This document shows, one piece after another, positions 21,661 to 31,105 of a stretch of DNA of 64,000 nucleotides. Each line of letters begins with the position of its first letter. The stretch's first letter is position 1. Below the pieces are notes generated by a model. That model did no database searches and was not told where the DNA came from. It saw only the letters and a list, made by a program, of their open reading frames with translations. The DNA is from Anabas testudineus (Eukaryota > Chordata > Actinopteri > Anabantiformes > Anabantidae), in NCBI RefSeq assembly GCF_900324465.2, contig NC_046624.1, positions 16,397,386 through 16,461,385 on the forward strand, written 5' to 3'. Both the position numbers and the translations under genes were made by a program.

Positions 21661-24600
21661 ATGGCTTCCACAACCTCGGGCGACGTTTTGCCCACTGGCG
21701 GCAGGATCTTCACCTCCATTCCTGATGTTTTCTTCATTCCTGAGTTTGTGAGTTTGTTATTTCTTAGGCATCCTCTCCTCTGTTGTTTGAAACATCATCC
21801 ATTCATATTGTTTCTTATCTCTGCTCAGACGTGAGACTAAGATCTTATTCCTTTTTTCTTTTGTGGTTTTCTTTTATGTGTTTTCCTCCATCATTCCTTA
21901 TTCTTTGGATAAGCATTGTTCAGATTACGCCGTCGTTTCCATTGCTCTTCATCTGATCCACTCAGCTGAGTCAGATAAGAATCTGTCCTCTCTTGTTAAA
22001 ATATCCAGCAGGCATCTTGATCAGTTGTAGAGGAGAGAGATGAGACAGGCAACCCTGGTGGTTTGGTTTAGCTAAGCTCTGCTAACAAAAAATAATATTC
22101 AAATGCATGCATCTGAATTATGTGCTAATTAATTTGTGTATTAGTCTTCAGGTAATTAAATGCAAGTAAACATGTGTCTATAAATGTTCATATTATTCAC
22201 TATTTTTAAGTATAGAGGTCATATTTTTTATTTATGGAGATATCTTTGTCATTTTCCATACATTTTGTTTCTATTTAAATGAGTTTAAAATTGTCTGTAT
22301 AGACTCACAGTTCTGAGTCCAGCTCCCTTTTTAATAGATGTTATTAGGTTCATTACAAAAACTGGAAGTAGGGTAGACAGGTGATTGGAAACAAAGCTGG
22401 TTTTATTTATAATATATTATATTATATTTGTTTAGCAGACATTTCTCTTGTTTGAATTTATATTATCACATTTCTTTTTACACCTTTCCTCGGGCGTGTC
22501 TACTCTGGCTGTGGAGGTGGAGCAAAGTCACATTTTAATGGAATCATTCAGGAAGAATTACAAACTATTTTTATGGCTCTTTGCATAAAGAGACTCTGAA
22601 AGATTGTGTAAGATGCAGAGAAACTCGTTTAATTACAGGGGGAGGAGACAGCGCTGAAACCAGCTATCAGCTCACATCATTTACTTGCTAGCTTGAGATT
22701 TCTTTTTTTTTCTGCTTGTGCATCTTTTCATGAAATAATCTGCTGCTCAGATGCACTGTTGATATTTACTGGAGTAGTAAGAATTAGCCATGAGTGAGTT
22801 TAAGGAGGGTTTGGGGTGGATAACTGGCTGAAGATGAGCCAGCTTAACAACTTTTACAACTGACAGTTACTTTTCTGGAATGGAAACTGAACAGATGAGC
22901 AACATTAACAAATTCAGCAGAAATCCTTCAGCCATGAAAATGAATCTTCTTACTTTTGCTCACACATCAGCAGCACTGCATCAGGTCAGGTCAGCTGCAG
23001 GTCAGTTCCCTTTCATCATTATGTTCCTCACATTCAAAGTAACTTTAAAGCCACATAAAAATGTGTCATGATAAAAACAAACCATCTACAGATGTACTGT
23101 TTGACTCAGGGAGCAGCATGAATGGCAGCTCAGTTATGAACTGTCCTGACTTTGAAGTCACTGTGTTTACATACGTGACTCAAAGTTGGTTTCACTCACT
23201 CATCTTTCAGACAAGTTACAGGAATCTCACTTTTCCCCACTAGGACTGCTACTTTAATAAAGGATTGTTGGATATCAGAGGATGTAAATGAATACTCTGA
23301 CCTCCATTTTAAATTCAGGATGAAATGGAAATTCTCAAGAAGCCGGGTGGGTGTTTGTTTCTGGAAGCTCTGGCTGAGCTGCTTTTGATTTGCATGTAGC
23401 AGCAGCTCTACTCCTGCACACCTGATACTTAAAGGCTTAATGCTGATTGGTTGAGGGGAAACACCTGAAGTGTGTGTGTTTGTCTTACCAAAGATCAAAT
23501 AAATGCTGGAAATGTGAAACTTCTTCTAGATGAATGTTTGTCAAAGGAGCACAGAGAAAAGTGTGTGTTTGTTGGTTCTCAGACCTAACTCAACTTATTT
23601 TAATTTAACTTTTAAACCTTTTAAACCTTTCTAAACCTTTTGGTTGTTAGGCTGATACCGCTTTGAGCATCATTACAGTTATATTGTATTTGGACTCAGT
23701 TTCAGTGGGCGTGAGTTTAACGTGAATGATATGAACTTTGTCCCAATATGAAACTGTGAAAGTGCTTTAACAGTTGTTTGATTCCTCACCTGTCGTCACT
23801 GCTGCATTATGGAATATGTTTATTTTCAGTTGCCAATTATATTAATTTTGTGACATTTTTTTTTTTACATTTTCTGAGCTAGACATAGTGCACTAAACCA
23901 GTTAAGTCAGAAAGCTTGCAGACAGAGTAAGTAGCAGATTGACGGCATCTCCTCTGCCTCTAATGAAAGTGCTTAGTTCCAAACACTGAGACTATCAGTA
24001 GTGGTGCTGTTGCACCACGTTTGATCACATTTGAAAGCAGCCAGGACTGTGACTGTATTAGTTTATTTTATCATTTATAATTGCTTTTATTGTCAATAAA
24101 ATACCAGACGCTTTCATCGAAAGTGACTTACAAAGGTAGGCAGGGTAAGCATAAGGAGGTGGAGCCTGAGCACCCTACTGGAGGTAGGCAGTGATCTTCC
24201 CACTACACTAACCAGGCACTAAAATCATGATGTACTGATTTAAAGTGCCTTGCAGCTGCATGCTCTCCAACAGCAGACGTGAAATATAAATGATGACAAT
24301 CACCATCATCAGGGAGCATCTGGATTTGAACCAGAGACCTCTTGATCTGCAGTCAAATGCTCTACCACTGAGCTATACCCCCTTATTGTATATGCTGACT
24401 TTATATTTTACAGGAATTGAGCTCGTTATCATTCAGTGAATTACCAGACTAGGACATTAAGTCAGTAGACTAGAGTTAGCTAACAGTTTTCATAGTGATT
24501 TTTATATTTATATATTATATAAATGTCACATTTAGAAGCAGACATTTTTCTTAACAGCTGATGTTCTAGTATATTATTCAAGTTATTCTAATTTATCATG

Positions 24601-26036
24601 ATTGTGCAGGTTCACATAAACTACACTTCAAATCCACCTGTCTGTCTTTGTCTGTGTCTCCCCTCACTTCTCTGCAGGTGTTCGGAGGATTGGTGTGGAT
24701 ACTAGTGGCAGCAACTAGAGTCATCCAACCGAACCCTCTGGGCTGGGTGATGTTTGTCTCCATCTTCTGCTTTGTTGGGACAACGCTCTGGTTCTTCACC
24801 TTCCTCTGTGGAGGCAATAAACGCAGCATCTGGCCTGTTTTGGTTAGACTCACTCTTCTCCTGATAACTGTCTATTTGAATAAATAAATCAGGATAATTG
24901 ATGTGTTGATATTTCTGCAGAGATTTGACCTGGCAAACTATTCCCTAAACTAATAATAACCTTTATTGGAAAATAAATGACAAGGTGCTTGACTGTCTGT
25001 AGTGTTCAGACAGAACAACTCTAAAAGATAATGTTAGTGGCTTTTGATCTCTGTGCTGTGAGCTAGGCATCTGTTGGACGTGCTTTACATTGATATTGAT
25101 CTTTACAAGTTAAAATAAGTGGTTGTTGTTGTTGTTGATTTTTAACTGGAAACATTTTTTGAAAATTTTAAGTTCAGAAGAATGTCAAAAAGTTAATTAC
25201 TGCTCTTTTTATTCTCTCCCTCCCTTTCACTCTTTGTCTCCCCCCTCCTCATCCTGTTTCTGTCTCTCTCCCCCTCTTCTGGTCCTTCTTGTCATCTTCT
25301 CTTTCCTCATCTCCACCTCTGCAGGACGTTGGTTTTCATTTTGTGGCAACAGTTTTTTACCTCAGTGCTTCTGTGGTTCTGGCGTTCATCACTGTTACAC
25401 TGGGACAGTTGGCTGGTTCATTGGGGCAGTCTTCTGGTTCATTGGGGCAGTCTTCTGGTTCATTGGGGCAGTCTTCTGGTTCATTGGGGCAGTTTGCTGG
25501 TTCTGGCACCCAAATCTACCAGCTGTACATTGCTGCAGTGGTACGATGCCTAACACACCCACACATACAGTTAAAACAAACTACTGTTACAACCCCTGAT
25601 ATATCAGGAGTGGCTAATCCAGGTCCTTGTAAGCTACTCACCTGCCTGTTTTCCAACTCTCCCTGCCTTACCCACTGCTGATTACCTGGATCAGGTGTTT
25701 TCTGCCAATCAGAAGCTGTAAGTGCTGTAGGGGAAACAAGCAGGGCAGTGGCTCTTGAAGACCAGGGTTAGCCATTCCTGGACTGTGTAATTGATCATGA
25801 CAGAGTTGATTTATTATCATGATAATGTTTCTTTCTACCACCATAGCTATAGTCACTTTACCAGAATACAAACTTAACCAGAACATTTAATACATTAATT
25901 GTATTAATGTACCCGTGATCTCATGGCACACAGGCTTTATAAACAGCTGTGTTTGTTTCAGGTGATGTCGTATGTGGCCACTCTTTTCTACTTCCTCCAC
26001 ACCATTTTCTCTGCCATCCGATGGAAGAGGTCCTAA
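21661..26036 (+). CDS. MAL-family MARVEL protein, gene A (mall/mal-like) with expanded loop
   Basis: Four exons, 21661-21747, 24678-24842, 25325-25540 and 25962-26036, join in frame to 180 aa, with the same exon phases as human MAL (about 153 aa). The start MASTTSGDVLPTGG is followed by a MARVEL domain with four membrane segments: FGGLVWILVAA (TM1), GWVMFVSIFCFVG (TM2), FHFVATVFYLSASVV (TM3) and VMSYVATLFYFLHTIF (TM4), ending IRWKRS. MAL proteins are lipid-raft proteolipids that take part in apical sorting and myelin membrane organisation. Residues 115-142, between TM3 and TM4, are four GSLGQxx repeats absent from mal. Position next to nphp1 argues for mall, but the QGWVMFVS-like and RWK features look like MAL, so the name is left open. 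A tRNA-Cys lies antisense in intron 1. Confidence 0.88.
24160..24228 (-). mobile_element. tRNA-derived SINE-like segment in gene A intron 1
   Basis: On the minus strand the words GTGCCTGGTTAGTGTAGTGG and AAGATCACTGCC resemble an A-box-bearing tRNA-related head common in fish SINEs. The equivalent 60-75 bases are missing from the B and C copies, where flanking words join directly. Upstream at about 24110-24135 is a CTTTCATCGAAAGTGACTTA segment related to the repeat at 37.6 kb. Confidence 0.4.
24311..24382 (-). tRNA. tRNA-Cys(GCA), copy 1
   Basis: Read on the minus strand, 72 bases fold as a standard cytosolic tRNA-Cys. The acceptor stem is GGGGGTA with TGCTCCC (one G-U and one U-G), the D arm contains AGCTCAGTGGTAGAGC, the anticodon loop CTGCAGA carries GCA, and the T arm is TCTGG-TTCAAAT-CCAGA. 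A and B boxes for Pol III are intact. There is no TTTT terminator in the first 30 bases after the 3' end, so termination may be weak. It lies in intron 1 of gene A, opposite to that gene. Confidence 0.92.
25200..25324 (+). promoter_or_regulatory. Long polypyrimidine tract before exon 3 of gene A
   Basis: About 120 bases of almost pure C/T run directly into the CTCTGCAG acceptor of exon 3. Homologous tracts precede exon 3 in B (about 29887-30010) and C (about 34912-35029); in B the acceptor reads CTTGGCAG. Such tracts are bound by U2AF and PTB, so this may affect exon 3 use. The mal gene has no such tract before exon 3. Confidence 0.7.
25415..25498 (+). repeat. Coding 21-bp minisatellite in gene A exon 3, 4 units
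   Basis: Unit GGTTCATTGGGGCAGTCTTC+T encodes GSLGQSS. Three identical units are followed by a variant ending TTTGCT (GSLGQFA). The length is a multiple of three, so copy-number change keeps the frame. It lies in the extracellular or lumenal loop between TM3 and TM4, assuming standard MAL topology. Confidence 0.96.
25605..25780. mobile_element. MITE-like element in gene A intron 3
   Basis: The ends are inverted repeats: CAGGAGTGGCTAATCC at the left and GGTTAGCCATTCCTG at the right. The interior has no coding frame. The same element lies at matching positions in B and C, so it was present before duplication. It looks like a non-autonomous DNA transposon of a teleost family; a clear target-site duplication was not found. 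Confidence 0.65.
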
Positions 26037-26378
26037 AAAACACCAATCCAGAGAGAGACCAAGAGACCAAAAAGATAAGAGGACAAATACCTGTCACTGG
26101 ACTTAACAGAAATACTTTATATTTTTTGTAACAGTGCTGAAACATCAAATGAAGAATTAATGATAAGTGTTACCAGTGAGGCACATGTAGATATAATAAG
26201 CTCACAATTGATAATTTGACTGATATGAAAAGGAGCAGTTTGGCCAGAATAGACTCATGTTAAAATTGTTGGTCAGATGTAAAGTGTTAAAAGGACAAAC
26301 AACAAATCAAAAACACATTTTCAGCACAATGAATAACGATGCAAAATATTTCTTCTTTTATAATGTTTATAAAGATGT

Positions 26379-26384
26379 AATAAA
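26379..26384 (+). promoter_or_regulatory. Probable poly(A) signal of gene A
   Basis: AATAAA lies 343 bases after the gene A stop. The same site is kept in gene C (36147-36152) but is absent after gene B, whose 3' flank has been replaced. Confidence 0.5.
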
Positions 26385-28770
26385 GTTGTTTGTTCAAAGA
26401 GCTAAATGAATCGTCATGATTTCCTGTGTATCTATAAAATACAGTATATATGACTAGTTATTTCACTTCACAGTTGTCTTTTGAGTTAACCTTGTTTGTC
26501 TGTTATATTTATACTGGTTCATTTTTTCCTACAGCAAGTTGGTTTGTAACAATACAGTTTGCTAAGGAATAAGCTACGTGTTAGCCTACAAAAATGATTG
26601 TGATGTTCAGGAAGTGGCAAATAAATAAAGAACATTTAAACCCATATCATGAAGTCCAACTCCTGAGGGAAACATTTGTCTAGCATTCATTGGGTGCTGA
26701 TAAAGTAGGGTATAAGATTTACTCATTGTTTTGTGCTGTGGCTAGAAATAGGTTAATAAAAGCTGTGGGACTGGAGGAAAACAGGAAAGTTGCAGGACAT
26801 AAAACCACTGAACTGGAAATAAGCTTGGTTAAAAAAAAAAAAGGCTCCTGAGTTACAAACTGTGGGTTTGTGACCACAAGTACTTTACATTGCACATAGT
26901 TATTTGTCAATGATGAACATTTACTGACTAGTGCAGCTTCACAAAGATATGGAGTAGTGCTTTAAAATGTGTCTGTAGGTTAAAGTTTGGTGTCTTCACC
27001 CACAAAGCTAATCACCATCACATATTCTGGAAGGAAGTTTCTTTGTTAAGTCATGTATGGAAAACAAAGAGAGCCTGCAGGCTCTGCTGTCAGTGGTGAA
27101 GCGAGGGTCACGAAGTTGGGATGTTTCTTTGCTCAACAGAAACTCTGAAGATATTTTAGCTACATTGGTTTTTACTGTAGCCTGTGGGCACAAAATTCCT
27201 CCACTGGCTCTTTCAAAATTCCCTCACAGGTCACTAGCTCAGATGAAAACAGCCGGTAATCTTAAGATGAAGGTGTGTCAGCGCGACAAACTATTGTGGG
27301 ACGGGATCTCTTAACAAAAGCAGAATGGGTTTGTCCTCTCACTTGCAGCAGCTTTCCTATAAGGGCGAGCAGCCGCTGTTACTTCAGAAAAGAGGGCACC
27401 GTAGACACCAGGAGAAGGAACAGGCAGAGATGGCTGCAACTACTGCTCAGCCCATGGGGAGTTTGCCCAGCGGACTGGGGATATGCACCACAGCCCCGGA
27501 TATATTTTACCTGCCTGAACTGATGAGTGGATGACAGAGGAGGAGCAGCATCATAAAGACATTTGTTCTATTTTTAGTTTAACAGAAGTTAATATTTTTC
27601 AAATAATTTGGTTTCTTCATTTTGATTAAACCCAAAATGCATATTTTAGTTTTAATGTACATATATTTTAGTGCATTTTAGTGAAATGATAGATGATGAA
27701 GGAGAGGGGCTCGCAGCTTTTCACGTCTCCGATTCACTTATATTGTATCTGTGCTACTAATCTAAGACAGAACGTGGCTTTAGTAGTTTTATCCTCAACT
27801 ATGACAAAACATAGAAACTCCTCATATAACCACTGGAAAACAGATGAAGCGGAAACAGAACTTCCTTGAACACTTTTGAGTTTCTCTTGGCTTCGATTTT
27901 TTGCCTTTGCCTTGTACCTCACATGTTAGTCACTTTGTACAAAAAGCAAAATGATTAAATGTAAATGTAAAAAATACAAATCTACAAAAAGGAGCTGTTT
28001 TAGTTTATGTTCCTGCAAAGTCAATGATTTACTTTAGGGCTTATTTTACTTTTTATTTATAAAGGGACGGCTCGTGATGATGATGCATGGTGCATGTCAG
28101 TGGTCCAGCTTCACCCACATTATTCACAGTTATTTAGCCACTCTTCCTGTGAGAGCTGCGCACATATATTACAGACTGAAGAGAGGTCACATTTTACATG
28201 TATTAAATGTGATTCTACAGAAAACAAGATGGGGACAAAGTGAAATGATCTTGTGTGAAGAAAATACTAGATCACTTCATATGACAATGCTTTTTTGCAG
28301 TGCATGTCTCGAGTTTGTTTGATTCCTGTCGTCACTGCTGCATTATGGAATATTTTTATTTTCAGTTGCCAATTATATTAATTTTGTTAATTTACATTTT
28401 TTTTTTTTTTTTTTTTTAGCTAGACATAGTGAACTAAATCAGTTAAGTCAGAAAGCTTGCAGACAGATTAAGGAGAGTGATGGCATCTCCACTGACTCTA
28501 ACACTGAGACTAGTAGTAGTGGTGCTGTTGAACTAGGTTTCATCACATTTTCACAAGGTAACAAGTTGAAAGCAGCCAGGACTGTGACTGTATTAGTCTA
28601 TTTTATCATTTATAATTGCATTTATTGTTAATAAAATACCAGACGCTTTTCATCCAAAGTGAGGTAGGCAGGGTAAACTCATGATGTACTGATTTAAAGT
28701 GCCTTGCAGCTCCATGCTCTCCAACAGCAAACACTCACATGAAATATAAACAATGACATTTACCATCATC

Positions 28771-28842
28771 AGGGGGCATCTGGATTTGAACCAGAGACCT
28801 CTTGATCTGCAGTCAAATGCTCTACCGCTGAGCTATACCCCC
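28771..28842 (-). tRNA. tRNA-Cys(GCA), copy 2
   Basis: Same 72-base cloverleaf as copy 1, but the acceptor 3' strand is TGCCCCC, which restores a Watson-Crick pair at position 4, and the D-arm reads AGCTCAGCGGTAGAGC. The anticodon is GCA. It lies antisense in the interval between exon 1 and exon 2 of chimeric gene B. Confidence 0.93.
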
Positions 28843-30100
28843 TTATAATACAGATGGACATTATATTTTACACGAATTGAGCTCGTTATCATTCAGTAAA
28901 TTACCAGACTAGGACATTAGGCCAGTAGACTAGAGTTAGCTAACAGTTTTCATAGTGATTTTTATATTTATGTATTTGGTTCTGTTGTAAAATGGTTGTT
29001 TTTGCTGCTATATCCAGCTTTTCTCATTGGATCTTAATCACACTGTTACAACTACATGAGGCTACATCACACGCCATGAATCACGTGAGCAGCTGTCATG
29101 TTTGCTCCTCCACCTCTGGTGTTTAAGAAAAAATATTTAATTAACACTCAACTCCAATGTTGCTCTTCTGGTTCTTCTCACCCATCTATGCACACCAGCC
29201 TCCCAGTTTTATTTAATGTCACATTTAGAAGCAGACATTATTTTTAACAGCTGATGTTCTAGTATTCAAATTGTTGTAATTTATCATGATTGTGCAGGTT
29301 CACATAAACTACACTTCAAATCCACCTGTCTGTCTTTGTCTGTGTCTCCCCTCACTTCTCTGCAGGTGTTCGGAGGATTGGTGTGGATACTGGTGGCAGC
29401 AACTAGAGTCATCCAACCGAACCCTCTGGGCTGGGTGATGTTTGTCTCCATCTTCTGCTTTGTTGGGACAACGCTCTGGTTCTTCACCTTCCTCTGTGGA
29501 GGCAATAAACGCAGCATCTGGCCTGTTTTGGTTAGACTCACTCTTCTCCTGATAACTGTCTATTTGAGTAAATAAATCAGGATAATTGATGTGTTGATAT
29601 TTCTGCAGAGATTTGACCTGGCAAACTATTCCCTAAACTAATAAACCTTTATTGGTAAATAAATGACAACGTGCTTGACTGTCTGTAGTGTTCAGACAGA
29701 ACAACTCTAAAAGATAATGTTAGTGGCTTTTAATCTTTGTGCTGTGAGCTAGGCATCTGTTGGACGTGCTTTACATTGATATTGATCTTTACAAGTTAAA
29801 ATAAGTGGTTGTTGTTGTTGTTGATTTTTAACTGGAAACATTTTTTGAAAATTTTAAGTTCAGAAGAATGTCAAAAAGTTAATTACTGCTCTTTTTATTC
29901 TCTCCCTCCCTTTCACTCTTTGTCTCCCCCCTCCTCATCCTGTTTCTGTCTCTCTCCCCCTCTTCTGGTCCTTCTTGTCATCTTCTCTTTCCTCATCTCC
30001 ACCTTGGCAGGACGTTGGTTTTCATTTTGTGGCAGCAGTTTTTTACCTCAGTGCTTCTGTGGTTCTGGCGTTCATCACTGTTGCACTGGGACAGTTGGCT

Positions 30101-30184
30101 GGTTCATTGGGGCAGTCTTCTGGTTCATTGGGGCAGTCTTCTGGTTCATTGGGGCAGTCTTCTGGTTCATTGGGGCAGTTTGCT
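30101..30184 (+). repeat. Coding 21-bp minisatellite in gene B exon 3, 4 units
   Basis: Same unit, order and number as in gene A (three GSLGQSS units and one GSLGQFA). The frame is intact within the exon although the gene around it looks broken. Confidence 0.95.
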
Positions 30185-30290
30185 GGTTCTGGCACCCAAA
30201 TCTACCAGCTGTACATTGCTGCAGTGGTACGATGCGTAACACACCCACACATACAGTTAAAACAAACTACTGTTACAACCCCTGATATAT

Positions 30291-30466
30291 CAGGAGTGGC
30301 TAATCCAGGTCCTTGTAAGCTACTCACCTGCCTGTTTTCCAACTCTCCCTGCCTTACCCACTGCTGATTACCTGGATCAGGTGTGTTCTGCCAATCAGAA
30401 GCTGTAAGTGCTGTTGGGGAAACAAGCAGGGCAGTGGCTCTTGAAGACCAGGGTTAGCCACTCCTG
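30291..30466. mobile_element. MITE-like element in gene B intron 3
   Basis: The element starts CAGGAGTGGCTAATCC and ends GGTTAGCCACTCCTG, a better inverted repeat than in copy A. Right after it, this copy alone has about 25 extra bases (GCTTTAACATGTACGCAGC and a T run) compared with A and C. Confidence 0.65.
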
Positions 30467-31105
30467 GACTGTGTGCTTTAACATGTACGCAGCATTTTTA
30501 ATTGATCATGACAGAGTTGATTTATTATGATGATACTGTTTCTTTCTTCCACCATAGCTATAGTCACTTTACCAGAATACAAACTTAACCAGAACATTTA
30601 ATACATTAATTGTATTAATGTACCCGTGATCTCATGGCACACAGGCTTTATAAACAGCTGTGTTTGTTTCAGGTGATGTCGTATGTGACCACTCTTTTCT
30701 ACTTCCTCCACACCATTTTCTCTGCCATCTGATGGAAGAGGTCCTAAAAAACACCAATCCAGAGAGAGACCAAGAGACCAAAAAGATAAGAGGACAAATA
30801 CCTGTCACTAGACTTAACAGAAATACTTTTAAATTTTAATATGCACAATGAAGAATTTATGTGATGATGTGATTAACATGAAACTGTATTTGAGTATTCT
30901 AAACACACCTACGGATCCTGTTGCACAAACACAGCTCAAACACACCTGTCAAACTGGTAGTTTGGAGCAGAAGAATAGATGGGTAGGTGGAGTGGAGGAT
31001 GGACTGAGGAGTTGAAGGAGGGGAGAGTACGGCACAGTTTAAAAAGCAGATTACACGTCTCATAGTAGACAAAATCACACACAGACACACACAGTGTTTT
31101 AAACT

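Larger units (their letters stand above)
27430..30732 (+). pseudogene. Chimeric MAL-family gene B: mal-type exon 1, gene A-type exons 2-4
   Basis: Exon 1 (27430-27522, MAATTAQPMGSLPSGLG) is identical to mal exon 1 at 37303-37395, while the next exons downstream (29366-29530, 30011-30226, 30673-30732) are A/C-type copies. Three changes suggest that it is dead or severely altered. The base pair after exon 1 is AT (CTG|ATGAGT) where mal has GT. The final exon has TGA in place of the Arg codon, removing the last five residues (RWKRS), one of the best-kept parts of the family. The 3' flank carrying the A/C poly(A) signal is cut off by the junction near 30835. If another donor were used it could still yield a transcript under a copy of the mal promoter. 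Exon 3 keeps four 21-bp repeats in frame. Confidence 0.82.

Noticed and set aside
24596-24853. 85-codon minus-strand frame repeated three times opposite MAL exon 2
   Set aside because: It is identical in all copies because exon 2 is duplicated; it is antisense to a clear coding exon.
25123-25599. Longer alternative frame (158 codons) over gene A exon 3 with WFIGAVF repeats, and equivalents in B and C
   Set aside because: A 21-bp repeat without stops stays open in several frames by necessity. Only the GSLGQSS frame joins to exons 2 and 4 and continues the MARVEL domain.
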